This document shows, piece after piece, positions 38,369-47,405 of a stretch of DNA of 64,000 nucleotides. The translations under genes and the position numbers were made by a program. This DNA is from Roseiarcus sp963835955 (lineage in GTDB: Bacteria; Pseudomonadota; Alphaproteobacteria; Rhizobiales; Beijerinckiaceae). The DNA lies in assembly GCA_963835955.1 (NCBI GenBank), contig CAWIHZ010000005.1, positions 124,001 through 188,000 on the forward strand, given 5' to 3'. The notes below the pieces were generated by a model. It worked only from the letters and a program-made list of their open reading frames with translations. It was not told where the DNA came from and searched no databases. Position 1 is the stretch's first letter. Every line of letters starts with the position of its first letter.

Positions 38369-39235
38369 TTAGCGCGTGAGAGCAAGATGCGCGCTCCGGT
38401 TTGACGCCAAGGAGGCGGCAAAAAGCGTCGCCACGGTCAAATCCGCGCTTGTTCCCGGGTTGATCGCACGCGCTTTAAGCTCGGAATCCCATTGCAAAAG
38501 CCCCTCAATCAGGGGGTCGCGGTCACTGGTCGCCGCCACGGCGTCACGCCAATAGACCGCGTCGCGCCGGGTCGCCTCGGCGGTCGCGGGATCGAATTTT
38601 CTCAATATGTGTGTGTCGGGCGCGGCCGCTAGAAACGCGAGATAGACCGCGAGCGTCGACCAGCGCCGGTCGGATCCTGCACCCAGCGCCGCCTCCAGGG
38701 CTGGCAGTCCCAGCGAGAATATATCTTCATATGCGGTGACGTATTGCTGCGCGATTCGGTCTCTGCCCGCAGCTTCCGCCATGGCTTCGAGGAGCGTCCC
38801 GGCCACCGGCGAGCGAACGTCGTGGCTGACAGCGCGGCCAAGGCCGCCGGGATTCGCCGCGGCGATCGCGGCGAACGCGTCCGCCGCATCTTCCCTGTCC
38901 AGCCTGTCAATGACTCTCCTGAGCGCCTGGCGCAGGACGCCATCTTTCAGTTCCGCCGCTGCCGCGAGCGGCGCACACAACAAAACGATGCCGAGATTGG
39001 TGTTCTTGCCGACCACGGTCAGGGTCGCATCTACGGCGCCGCGAATCCGCGCGCCCACACGCGCGCCTATGGTCGCGATTGGGGCGGCGCTGACTTCAGC
39101 GCTGTGAACGAACTCGGCGACGCTCATCCCGTGGCCCGGCGCGAAGCGATGCACGTTGCCGGGCTTGAGCGCGTCGAGTTCGTCAAGGCAGGCCGCGACA
39201 AACGCCGCGGCGACCGCGGAGGCGACCGGGCTCAC
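38369..39235 (-). CDS. CitG-like (triphosphoribosyl-dephospho-CoA synthase family) protein of the H4MPT cluster, orf7-like
   Basis: A 288-residue protein of the CitG family. Near the N-terminus is the ACLDELDALKPGNVHRFAPGHGM motif, with a NTNLGIVLL segment following. In H4MPT methylotrophs a CitG-like gene (orf7 in the Methylobacterium naming) lies between mch/orf5 and fae, matching this order. It overlaps the ATP-grasp gene upstream by ATGA. It is thought to take part in making or modifying the C1 cofactors, but no reaction is established here. Confidence 0.82.
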   Translation of the reverse strand: MSPVASAVAAAFVAACLDELDALKPGNVHRFAPGHGMSVAEFVHSAEVSAAPIATIGARVGARIRGAVDATLTVVGKNTNLGIVLLCAPLAAAAELKDGVLRQALRRVIDRLDREDAADAFAAIAAANPGGLGRAVSHDVRSPVAGTLLEAMAEAAGRDRIAQQYVTAYEDIFSLGLPALEAALGAGSDRRWSTLAVYLAFLAAAPDTHILRKFDPATAEATRRDAVYWRDAVAATSDRDPLIEGLLQWDSELKARAINPGTSADLTVATLFAASLASNRSAHLALTR

Positions 39236-40176
39236 CGGACGCGGTCCTTCACCGGACGGCGGACCAACTCGGCCGTTAGATCGCCAGCGATCGCCCGGGC
39301 GATGTTGCGCTGGCTCACATTTTGCAGGCCGCTCCAGGCTGGCATGCTGTTGACCTCGAGCACCGTAGGCGCGCCGTCGGCGCCTCTCAGGATGTCGACG
39401 CCGGCGATCGCCGCGCCGACCGCTCGCGCCGCAGCGACGGCGAGACGCTCCATAGCCGCATCGCGCTCGACCGTGTAGGGCTCGCCGCCCTGCTTGATGT
39501 TGGTGATCCAGGTTGGCGATCGCCGCATCATGGCGGCGACAACGCGATCCCGGAGCACGAACAGCCGATAGTCACGAAAGTCCTTGGCGCCGACTTCTAT
39601 ATAACGCTGAAGATAGTAGACGCCGGCGACGCTTTCACGCGCAGGCAAGTCCTTCGGCCGATGAATGAGACGCAGGTCTTTGCCTTGCGATCCGAACAGG
39701 GGTTTGAGAACGAGCGGGCCATGCGGCGCCTCCCGCTCGACAAGCGCGCGCGCGCTTTCCAACGACTCCATTGTCCAGGTCGGCGGGGTCGGCAGGCCCG
39801 CGCGCGCGAGCAGGAAACTCGTCATCGACTTGTCGACGCAGCGTTCAATTGCGCGCGCATCGTTCCAAACGACAACGCCGAGATCGGCCAAGGCGTGCAG
39901 CACGCCGAGGCGCTTGGTGATCGCCTCGAAAGAGCCGGCCGCCATCGTACGCACGTGCACGGCGTCCGGTAGCAGCGATCCCAACCGAGACAACGTCAAC
40001 TTGCTGGGGCTCTGCGTATCAAAGTCGCATTCCGCGAGGTCGATCCTTGCGGCGCGCGCGCCGACCGCGGCGAAGGCCGCCTTCATCTGTCGCGCGTGCC
40101 AATCGGCCTGATCGCTGACGATGAGAACCACCGGGCCGTCGCCGCCGACGATCGCCGAGTCAGGCGAAGCTGGCAT
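39232..40176 (-). CDS. RimK-like ATP-grasp ligase of the H4MPT cluster, orf5-like
   Basis: A 314-residue ATP-grasp enzyme, probably forming an amide (glutamyl-type) bond. The ATP-grasp motif VLKPLFGSQGKDLRLI, the RDYRLFVL segment and the metal-binding VLEVNSMPAWSGL are clear. It overlaps mch by 17 nt and orf7 by 4 nt. In Methylobacterium the gene in this place is orf5, required for H4MPT-dependent growth. Addition of glutamate to H4MPT or methylofuran is the attractive role but is inferred. Confidence 0.83.
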   Translation of the reverse strand: MPASPDSAIVGGDGPVVLIVSDQADWHARQMKAAFAAVGARAARIDLAECDFDTQSPSKLTLSRLGSLLPDAVHVRTMAAGSFEAITKRLGVLHALADLGVVVWNDARAIERCVDKSMTSFLLARAGLPTPPTWTMESLESARALVEREAPHGPLVLKPLFGSQGKDLRLIHRPKDLPARESVAGVYYLQRYIEVGAKDFRDYRLFVLRDRVVAAMMRRSPTWITNIKQGGEPYTVERDAAMERLAVAAARAVGAAIAGVDILRGADGAPTVLEVNSMPAWSGLQNVSQRNIARAIAGDLTAELVRRPVKDRVR

Positions 40177-41131
40177 CGAGCAGTTTGTGTTGCAGAGCTC
40201 CGGCATGAAAACTCGCGCCGCTTTCGATCGCGGTGACGATGATTTCCGCCGGGCTGAATAACATCGGATCGATGGCGTAGAAGTCGCCCTTGAAACGTTT
40301 GAAAAGTTCGGCGAAAGGGGCGCCAAAATCCCGCGAGTTGCGGCTAGGCAGCGCCTCAGCAAGCGCTTTGGCGTCCGCCGCCGGTCCGGTTACATAAAGC
40401 TGCACGCGGCCTCCGTAGATGATCGCGTCGTTGGTGCGGCCCATCGCTGCGACGAAATCGGGATGCGGCGGGGATAGAGGCGCGGCGCCTATGCCGCCGA
40501 CGACGCGGTCGAGCGGAAACTTCAGCTGGTGCGCTTTGTGGAGCGCCACTTCCAGCACGCGCGCAACGACCTGCGTAGCGCCGGCAAGACTTTGCGTGCG
40601 CGCGAAGATCACGGTCAGCGCCGACGGAGCGATCCGGCAATCGCGAGCCACTTTCTCGACAATCTCCGGTGGCGGCGGGCGGCCGCTCTCGATGACGAGC
40701 GTCGCGTTATCCGCCTCGTCGGCGTAGCCTATGTCATTCAGCACGGCTTCGACCTTCGCCAGCGCCCGAGCCGGGCCCGAGCCGAGCGCAAGGAAGGCAT
40801 CCGCGCCAGTCCCATGCGCCAGACGCCAACCCGCGTATTGGCTGCCGAGGCAGGCTATGACCGGCTGCGGCGAGCTTACCGCAATCGTCCAGGGCCAACG
40901 CGGCGTCGCGCTGTCCGGCGCAAGCCGCACCGTACCGAGACCTCCCATGCAGATTTCGGCGATGCGCAATCCCGCCTCGACCCCTCCGCGACGGGAAGCG
41001 CCCGCGTCGATGAGAGCTTCGCCGAGAGGTCCGCTCTCGACGCCGACGTTCAGGATCGCGGCGTCGCGTCGCAGCCAGGCTGTCAACTCGGCGGCGCGAC
41101 GGTTGACGCTTATTGGCAGGCCGGGATTCAC
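40160..41131 (-). CDS. mch: Methenyl-H4MPT cyclohydrolase Mch
   Basis: Hydrolyses methenyl-H4MPT to formyl-H4MPT. 323 residues from the GTG at 41131, which overlaps the upstream stop as GTGA; an upstream in-frame extension has no homology. The family segments SPQPVIACLGSQYAGWRL, ALGSGPARALAKVE, VGGIGAAPLSPPHPDFVAAMGRTNDAIIYGG (positions about 214-245) and FKRFKGDFYAIDPMLFSPAEI are present. Its products pass to the Fhc complex encoded divergently next door. Confidence 0.97.
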   Translation of the reverse strand: MNPGLPISVNRRAAELTAWLRRDAAILNVGVESGPLGEALIDAGASRRGGVEAGLRIAEICMGGLGTVRLAPDSATPRWPWTIAVSSPQPVIACLGSQYAGWRLAHGTGADAFLALGSGPARALAKVEAVLNDIGYADEADNATLVIESGRPPPPEIVEKVARDCRIAPSALTVIFARTQSLAGATQVVARVLEVALHKAHQLKFPLDRVVGGIGAAPLSPPHPDFVAAMGRTNDAIIYGGRVQLYVTGPAADAKALAEALPSRNSRDFGAPFAELFKRFKGDFYAIDPMLFSPAEIIVTAIESGASFHAGALQHKLLDASFA

Positions 41132-42246
41132 CTCGTGGACTCCTTGAAAAGAGCGGCGATTTGGCGCGCCCGCTGGCCGGCGAGACGCTTCGCGGCCGCA
41201 ACGGTCGCCGCGGAGGAGAGCACCGTACAGATTGGATCTCCCGCTTTGATGCGAGTCCTCCACGCGGGTCGGTCGGCGGTCCAATCCGGCCAGGTCGGTC
41301 TGAGTCGCGGCGCCGCTTCGCAAGAAGCATAGACGAGTTGGGCCGCTCTTCGCTCCGTTCTTGCCGTGGGGGCCGTTAGCCGGCCATCGCAGGCTGCGAC
41401 GTGATTCGCAAGGAGGGGGTCCAGGTCCGAATCGAACAGATCCAGCGTGGCGCCCGGCCGGGGATTGACCTCGACCAGCCAAGTCACGTCATCCGAGACT
41501 AGAAAGTCGGCGCTGTTGAGTCCGACCAGACCGAGTTCTCGGGTGAGAGCCCCGACCGCGCGCTCGATGTTCTCGGCTCGCGCGGCGTCGAGGTCGAGAG
41601 GACCGACGGCGCCGCCATATCGAAATGGCGCTTCCGGCATTGGCGACGACCATTGCGCGCTCAGTCCGACGATCGAGGCGGTCCTTCCATCGGCGACGAA
41701 TAACGCCGAAATACTCTGACCCTCGACCTCACGCTGGAAATAGGCGTCCGGAGGGACCTTGGCGTCTCGAGTAGCGGCCAGGATATGCGCGCCGCCCGAC
41801 CCGCCGCGCCGCTTCATCAGCCAGCCTTCCGGTTCGTCGGGCGGCCGCATGGCGATCTGTGGATGCGGCACGCCAGCGCTGGCGCAAATTTGCGCTAGGA
41901 CGACAGGATCCTTGGCCCGAGCGAGTGTTGGGGCGTCGTTGCCGATAACCCGAGTCTCACGGGCGATCGCGGCGATTGTCGCAGGCTGATGCTCGAATCC
42001 GGAGCCGTAAACGAGCCCGATCGGATCGTAGGCGCGAATCAAGACCTCGACCGCCTCGGTGACCGCCTTCGCCGTCAACCCGTCGGTCAAACCACCTGCG
42101 AGCGTGATCGCAGCGAGGCTAGCCTCGCGTGTATCGTCATCGCCAAATACATCGATCGCGAGGGGGGAGAAGCCAGAGCGCCGGGCGGAGGACGCGAGCG
42201 CGCGCGCGGAATAGCCGAGAACCACTATCGCGCGCCGGTCAGCCAT
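41128..42246 (-). CDS. ATP-grasp protein of the H4MPT cluster, orfY-like
   Basis: A 372-residue ATP-grasp protein. The N-terminal domain starts AIVVLGYSARALASSARRSG, the lysine/glycine motif is WLMKRRGGSGGAHI, and metal ligands are in VEVNPRPGATLDLF. It is the first gene of the minus-strand group, with a GTGA overlap into mch, the position called orfY in Methylobacterium. A ligase role in cofactor synthesis is expected but its substrate is unknown. Confidence 0.82.
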   Translation of the reverse strand: MADRRAIVVLGYSARALASSARRSGFSPLAIDVFGDDDTREASLAAITLAGGLTDGLTAKAVTEAVEVLIRAYDPIGLVYGSGFEHQPATIAAIARETRVIGNDAPTLARAKDPVVLAQICASAGVPHPQIAMRPPDEPEGWLMKRRGGSGGAHILAATRDAKVPPDAYFQREVEGQSISALFVADGRTASIVGLSAQWSSPMPEAPFRYGGAVGPLDLDAARAENIERAVGALTRELGLVGLNSADFLVSDDVTWLVEVNPRPGATLDLFDSDLDPLLANHVAACDGRLTAPTARTERRAAQLVYASCEAAPRLRPTWPDWTADRPAWRTRIKAGDPICTVLSSAATVAAAKRLAGQRARQIAALFKESTR

Positions 42247-42762
42247 TGCGCGCTTCCTCTGGCGGGAACTTCTTTGATCCTAGAGCGGCGGCGGGGAGGC
42301 GCATCGTGGCGCGTTGCGCTGCCAGCGTCGATAGTGCAAACACGACCTCCATCGGCCGGCGTCTCCCCTCTCGCGGCTCAATTCGACCGAAGCCACTCAC
42401 CAACCATCTGTCCAGCAAACCGAGCCGCGGATGATCGCAACTGGACCTGGCGAAACTGGCCTTGCCCGCCTCTGTCCCCGCCAGAAGAGCCGTATAAGCG
42501 CTTCTAAGCGCAGCGGCTATTTATTCGTTCAAAATCTGGCTCTAATATGCATGGGTAGGGACCCGAGTCGGCGGACTGCGCATGGCCGGCTCAACTGGTG
42601 GAATGACGTTCGCGCGCCGCCGATCAAGGGACGCCCAAGATCGCATCGGGTCGAGCGCAGGCTGACTGGGCGGTCCCAGCCAAGTTGCTTTTGGCCAAGC
42701 GGGGTCGCCCAGTCAGAGAAAAGTTCGTGAACTTGGTTCAAGCTTTCGAGGGAGCGGACCCC
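42247..42762. other. Divergent intergenic region between orfY and fhcB
   Basis: This 516-bp gap separates the two arms of the C1-transfer cluster and must hold promoters for both. A TAATAT sequence at 42543-42548 is a candidate -10 element reading toward fhcB. The right half folds into the structured leader described separately. The left half shows no convincing gene. Confidence 0.55.
42560..42716 (+). ncRNA. Candidate structured 5' leader RNA of fhcBADC
   Basis: Nested perfect complements are visible: GACCCGA (42560-42566) with TCGGGTC (42646-42652); inside it TCGGCGG (42568-42574) with CCGCCGA (42617-42623), extended by GCGC/GCGC and a CCGG/CTGG hairpin. A second long stem follows, CTGACTGGGCG (42662-42672) with CGCCCAGTCAG (42706-42716), containing GCCAA/TTGGC. 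It ends about 30 nt before the ribosome site of fhcB. No known riboswitch consensus is recognised. A cis-regulatory element is inferred. Confidence 0.5.
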
Positions 42763-43908
42763 GTGGCGCGCAAGCAGCAAATCGGAGGGAACGCGATCGC
42801 GTGGATCGAGGGCGCGCCAGTCTCACTGGAGGAGGCCGTGGCGGCCGCCGCCCATATTCTGGCCGCGAGCGCTCAACCGCTGATCGCCGGCTTGGGCGCC
42901 GACGTTGAAGGGGCGAGGGCGGCGGTCGCGCTGGCCGAGCGCGTTGGCGGGATCGTCGACCACATGCATTCGGCGGCGCTACTTCGCGACCTTGATAGTC
43001 TGCGCGAGACCGGCGTCATGATGACGACGCCTGGCGAAGCTAGGGTGCGCGCCGACGTCGTGTTGCTCGTTGGCGCAAGCCTGCTGGAAACCTGGCCCGC
43101 CCTGAATGAGTGGCTTCTTGTACCGCAGGTGAGACCGCACGGCGCGGACGTCGCGCGACGCATCATCTGGCTCGCTCCTGAAGCGGAAAGGAAAATCTTC
43201 GGACTCGATCGCGCCGCTCAGATCGTCGGCGCGGGGCTTGGCTCAAGGCTGGCGGCCAATCTCGCGGCGTTGCGCGCACGGATCAAGAACCGTCCGGTGG
43301 TTCGCGCCGATCTTGAGCCGGCCGTGCTCGACGCGATCGCAACGGCGCTAAGGAACGCGAAATTCGGCGTTGCTGTATGGACGGCCGCGAGTCTCGGGGC
43401 GCTCGAGATTGAAATGCTCAACGGGCTGGTGCGCGATCTCAATGAATCAACCCGGTTCTCCACCTTGCCGCTTGCTCCGCCGGACAATGGCGCGGGGGTG
43501 CTCGCCGTCTGCGGATGGATGACCGGCTTTCCGATGCGAACGGGCTTCGGCTCCGGCGCGCCTGTGCACGATCCCTGGCGTTTCGACGCCGAACGGCTAG
43601 TCGCGTCGAATGAGACGGACTGCATATTATGGATCTCCGCCCTTGGCGCGCCCACGCCGGACTGGCGAGGCCGACCGCCGGCAATCGCGCTCTGCGATCG
43701 GGCGACGGGCTTGGGCGCGACGCCGACGGTGAGAATCGAAGTCGGGCGCCCCGGAGTCGAGCACGATGCGGTTCTGCACTGTCAGGAGACCGGGACTCTC
43801 GTCGCCCGAGGCGCGGCCTCGCCGGCGAGCAACGCGGCGCCAAGCGTCGCGCATGTGCTCGCAGGCATTGCCGCCCGACTCCAGGATGCGGGCGCCGCCG
43901 CATGCTGA
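42763..43908 (+). CDS. fhcB: Formyltransferase/hydrolase complex subunit FhcB
   Basis: FhcB is a subunit of the Fhc complex, which converts formyl-H4MPT to formate via methylofuran. It is related to archaeal formylmethanofuran dehydrogenase subunit B but lacks the molybdopterin and cluster motifs, as usual for the bacterial protein. Segments AQPLIAGLGADVEGARAAVALAERVGG and CGWMTGFPMRTGFG fit the family. The GTG at 42763 has a GAGGGAG site 8 nt upstream; the frame is open back to 42685 and a GTG at 42727 is another candidate. It overlaps fhcA by ATGCTGA. Confidence 0.88.
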   Translation: MARKQQIGGNAIAWIEGAPVSLEEAVAAAAHILAASAQPLIAGLGADVEGARAAVALAERVGGIVDHMHSAALLRDLDSLRETGVMMTTPGEARVRADVVLLVGASLLETWPALNEWLLVPQVRPHGADVARRIIWLAPEAERKIFGLDRAAQIVGAGLGSRLAANLAALRARIKNRPVVRADLEPAVLDAIATALRNAKFGVAVWTAASLGALEIEMLNGLVRDLNESTRFSTLPLAPPDNGAGVLAVCGWMTGFPMRTGFGSGAPVHDPWRFDAERLVASNETDCILWISALGAPTPDWRGRPPAIALCDRATGLGATPTVRIEVGRPGVEHDAVLHCQETGTLVARGAASPASNAAPSVAHVLAGIAARLQDAGAAAC

Positions 43909-45539
43909 CCTGCCTCAAGGGCGGCCGAATCGTCGATCCGGCCAACAAGCGCGACGAAATCGCCGATCTTTGGATCCGCGATGACCAGATCGTGGCGCCG
44001 CCGTCAAAAACCGCGCCCGCAGATGAGATCGTTGACGCCGAAGGCCTTATTGTGATGGCCGGCGGGATCGACATCCATTCGCATATTGCGGGGAGCAACG
44101 TGAATACGGCGCGACTGCTGCTGCCGGAGCAGCACCGCGCGCGCGCGGGCCGTCCTTCCGCCACGCCGCTCTCCAACGCGGGCTGGTCGACCTTCGAGAC
44201 CGGTTGCCTGTACGCGGAAATGGGCTTTACGACCGTCGTCGAACCGGCCGTCTCGCCGCACTATGCCCTGCATGCGCATCTCGAACTCGCCGACGTTCCG
44301 ATCATCGACAAGGCGGTCCTCGTCATTCTCGGAAACGACGATTTCGTGCTGGAGCTGATGCGTTCGGGCGAAGGGCCGGCCGCGATCCGCGACCACGTCG
44401 CCTGGACGCTCGAATCGACCAGGGCGCTCGGCGTCAAGGTGATCAACGCCGGCGGCGTCGCCGCGTTCAAGGATAATGTGCGGAGCTTTTCCTTTGACGA
44501 TGTCGTGCCCTGGTACGGGGTCACGAGCCGCCAAATCGTCAGTGTCCTGCAACAGGCCGTGCACGAACTCGGCGTGCCGCACCCCCTGCATGTCCATTGC
44601 AACAATCTCGGCCTTGCTGGAAACTTTGAGACGGCGCTGACGACGATCGCGGCCGCCAGGGACCTGCCGCTGCATCTTGCGCACCTCCAATTCTATGGTT
44701 ACGCGGCGGAGGGGCAGCGGGGCTTTTCCTCTGCCGCCCCGCAGCTCGCCGAGGCGGTCAACGCGGCCAGGAACGTCACCATCGACGTCGGGCAAGTGAT
44801 GTTCGGGCAGACCGTGACGATATCGTCCGACGTGCTGCGGCAGTTCGCCGCGCGTTCTCAGGCCAGTCCAAAGAAATACGCGATCATCGACGGCGACGCG
44901 AACGGCGGCGGCGTCGTGCCCTATAAATACGAGGCGGGCAGTTTCTTCAACGCCGTCCAATTCGCCGTCGGCCTCGAGCTATTCCTGCTCGTCAATGACC
45001 CCTGGCGCGTGTTCTTCACCACCGATCATCCAAACGGCGCCCCGTTTACGACCTATCCGGAGCTGTTCGCGCTGCTGATGAATAGAGATTTGCGCACGCA
45101 ATGGCTGTCGCAACTGCCGGGAGAGGCGGCGGCGGTGACGACGCTGCCTTCGCTGACCCGCGAATACACGCTCTACGAAATCGCAACGATGACCCGCGCT
45201 GCGCCGGCGAAGCTGCTTGGGCTTTCCGACCGAGGTCACCTGGGCGTTGGCGGACGCGCCGATATTGCGCTCTATCGTCCCGGCAAGGACCTGGCGCAGA
45301 TGTACCGCTCGGCGGCGCGGGTGTATAAGGACGGAGATCTCGTCGTTCGCGACGGTCGGGTCACGCACTACCGCTTCGGCCGGGCTCTGCAGGTCTCGCC
45401 CCCGGTCGAGGCCTCGATGCGGCGGCGCATGTCGGACTACTATGACGGGCGCTACGGGCTGGGTTCCGACTTCATGCGCGTGCCCGATTGGGCAATCCCT
45501 CGCCAGCATCCTTTCGAGGCCGTCGCATGTCTGCCCTGA
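43902..45539 (+). CDS. fhcA: Formyltransferase/hydrolase complex subunit FhcA
   Basis: Amidohydrolase subunit of Fhc (545 residues) that hydrolyses formyl-methylofuran to formate. The metal-binding HSH motif (GIDIHSHIAGSNVN) is near residue 56, with histidines in HPLHVHCNNLG and DLPLHLAHLQFYGY and an Asp in FFTTDHPNGAPF. The start at 43902 overlaps the fhcB stop, and the fhcD start overlaps its own stop. It is the core catalytic subunit of the complex. Confidence 0.97.
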   Translation: MLTCLKGGRIVDPANKRDEIADLWIRDDQIVAPPSKTAPADEIVDAEGLIVMAGGIDIHSHIAGSNVNTARLLLPEQHRARAGRPSATPLSNAGWSTFETGCLYAEMGFTTVVEPAVSPHYALHAHLELADVPIIDKAVLVILGNDDFVLELMRSGEGPAAIRDHVAWTLESTRALGVKVINAGGVAAFKDNVRSFSFDDVVPWYGVTSRQIVSVLQQAVHELGVPHPLHVHCNNLGLAGNFETALTTIAAARDLPLHLAHLQFYGYAAEGQRGFSSAAPQLAEAVNAARNVTIDVGQVMFGQTVTISSDVLRQFAARSQASPKKYAIIDGDANGGGVVPYKYEAGSFFNAVQFAVGLELFLLVNDPWRVFFTTDHPNGAPFTTYPELFALLMNRDLRTQWLSQLPGEAAAVTTLPSLTREYTLYEIATMTRAAPAKLLGLSDRGHLGVGGRADIALYRPGKDLAQMYRSAARVYKDGDLVVRDGRVTHYRFGRALQVSPPVEASMRRRMSDYYDGRYGLGSDFMRVPDWAIPRQHPFEAVACLP

Positions 45540-46438
45540 GCGTCAAGGGCGTCGCGATCGACGACACCTTTGCCGAGGCTTTCGCCATGCGCGCGACCGC
45601 CCTCGTCATCACGGCCCCCAGCGCGCGCTGGGCGTTGCAGGCGGCGACGACAATGACGGGCTTCGCCACGTCGGTCATCGGCTGCGGCTGCGAGGCGGGC
45701 GTCGATCGAGTTCTGTCTCCGCGCGAGACTCTGGACGGGCGCCCGGGGGTGCGTGTTCTGCTGTTCGCCGTCTCGACCTCCGAGTTGCAGCGGCAGCTGC
45801 AGAATCGGGTCGGCCAATGCGTGCTCACCAGTCCCGGCTCGGCCTGCTACGCGGGCCTGGAGGCGGGCGAGGACACGCTCAAGCTCGGCTCCGCTATTCG
45901 CTTTTTCGGCGACGGCTGGCAGATCGCCAAGAAGCTCGGCTCTCGCCGCTTCTGGCGCGTGCCGGTAATGGACGGCGAGTTCGTCTGCAAATCAACGACC
46001 TGCATGACGAAGAAGGCGGTCGGCGGCGGCAATCTGCTCATCATGGGCGCAAGCCGGGCGAAGACGCTCGCGGCCGCGGAAGCGGCAGTCGCGGCCATGC
46101 GCGCGGTCAATGACGTCGTTTTGCCGTTTCCCGGCGGCATTGCCCGCTCCGGCTCGAAGCTCGGATCGAAGTACAAAGGCGCGAGCGCTTCGACTAATGA
46201 CGCCTATTGCCCGACATTGAAAGGCGTCCTCGACACCGAACTCGGCCCCGAGATCGCGTCGGTGCTTGAAATCGTCATCGACGGGTTGAACAGCGCCGCG
46301 GTCGCGGGGGCGATGCGCGCCGGGCTCGCCGCCATCATTGACCTTGGCCCCGAGCGCGGAGCGCTGCGGATCGGCGCAGGCAATTATGGCGGCAAGCTCG
46401 GGCCCCATCACTATCGCCTCCAAGAGTTGCTGTCTTGA
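45527..46438 (+). CDS. fhcD: Formyl-methylofuran:H4MPT formyltransferase FhcD (Ftr)
   Basis: Transfers the formyl group between H4MPT and methylofuran. 303 residues. Family segments VKGVAIDDTFAEAFAMRATALVITA, LTSPGSACYAGL, SKLGSKYKGASASTNDAYCP and VIDGLNSAAVAGAMRAGLAAI are typical of Ftr. The ATG at 45527 lies inside the end of fhcA (13-nt overlap), and fhcC begins on the last bases. Confidence 0.97.
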   Translation: MSALSVKGVAIDDTFAEAFAMRATALVITAPSARWALQAATTMTGFATSVIGCGCEAGVDRVLSPRETLDGRPGVRVLLFAVSTSELQRQLQNRVGQCVLTSPGSACYAGLEAGEDTLKLGSAIRFFGDGWQIAKKLGSRRFWRVPVMDGEFVCKSTTCMTKKAVGGGNLLIMGASRAKTLAAAEAAVAAMRAVNDVVLPFPGGIARSGSKLGSKYKGASASTNDAYCPTLKGVLDTELGPEIASVLEIVIDGLNSAAVAGAMRAGLAAIIDLGPERGALRIGAGNYGGKLGPHHYRLQELLS

Positions 46439-47247
46439 AGCCGTTGACCTTCACTCTTCGTGCGCCGCCGCCGCAGCGGCTCGATCTTTCGCCGCTGAGC
46501 CCGCAGCGACTGGCCGGCAAGAGTTTGCCGGAAATCGCCGCGATCGAATTGCAAACGACCCGGGAGCGGTTGGTGGTCGGGGATATGTTCCGCATCCGTA
46601 AGGGCGACGCGGCGGCGATCCTCATCGAAGGGGGAGCGGAGCGCTTCGACCGCGTCGGCCTGGGCCTGGAGGCTGGCGCAATCACCGTCGAAGGCGACGT
46701 CGGCGTTGAGGCGGGCCGCCTGATGGCGGGCGGACGGCTGACAATTCGCGGCAATGCCGGCCCCTATGCGGGCTCCTGCATGAAGGGCGGAACGCTGGAG
46801 GTCACGGGCGACGCGGGCGAGCGGCTCGCGGGCCCGCTGAGCGGCGAGACGGTCGGCATGAGCGGTGGCGTTCTGCACGTTCGTGGAAGCGCGAGATCGC
46901 GCGCCGGCGACCGGCTGCGACGAGGTCTCGTCCTGATCGAGGGTCGAGCCGACGCCTTCGCCGGCAGCCGGATGATCGCGGGAACCCTCGCCATAGGCGG
47001 CGAGGCAGGCGACCTGCCGGGCTATCTGATGGGGCGCGGCACCATCCTGCTCGGCCAGGGCGCGACCATGCTTTCGCCGTCATTCGGCGATTGCGGCGAG
47101 CATGACCTCGTCGCGGCTCGCCTGATTGCCGACTGCGTCGCGCAGACCAGCGTAGGTCTCGCAAGATTGTTTCGTCGACCGCTGCATCGGTGGGCGGGAG
47201 ATTTGGCCGCGCTCGGCAAGGGCGAGATACTGACGCCGAGCATATAG
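46435..47247 (+). CDS. fhcC: Formyltransferase/hydrolase complex subunit FhcC
   Basis: Structural subunit of Fhc, similar to the GltS-C-terminal-like subunit C of formylmethanofuran dehydrogenase. 270 residues forming a right-handed beta helix with glycine-rich repeats (VEGDVGVEAGRLMAGG, IRGNAGPYAGSCMKGG, VTGDAGERLAGP). The TTG at 46435 overlaps the fhcD stop (TTGA), giving a coupled fhcBADC operon. Confidence 0.95.
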   Translation: MKPLTFTLRAPPPQRLDLSPLSPQRLAGKSLPEIAAIELQTTRERLVVGDMFRIRKGDAAAILIEGGAERFDRVGLGLEAGAITVEGDVGVEAGRLMAGGRLTIRGNAGPYAGSCMKGGTLEVTGDAGERLAGPLSGETVGMSGGVLHVRGSARSRAGDRLRRGLVLIEGRADAFAGSRMIAGTLAIGGEAGDLPGYLMGRGTILLGQGATMLSPSFGDCGEHDLVAARLIADCVAQTSVGLARLFRRPLHRWAGDLAALGKGEILTPSI

Positions 47248-47405
47248 AGCGGCCCTGGGCCTCGGGCCTCGAACCGTCCGCGCCGCTGCCGACGCGCCAG
47301 CCCGATGTTTTGGATCGAAGGCTCTTGCGCCCGGTCGACCCGGTGGCGCATTTGATGGATCCCGAAGTCGAGACGGGGGCGGCGGACGAAAAGAAGGAGG
47401 CGAAT

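Noticed and set aside
42560..42652. Selenocysteine tRNA or other long tRNA in the fhcB leader
   Set aside because: No T-loop consensus, anticodon stem or acceptor CCA context; the helices do not form a cloverleaf.
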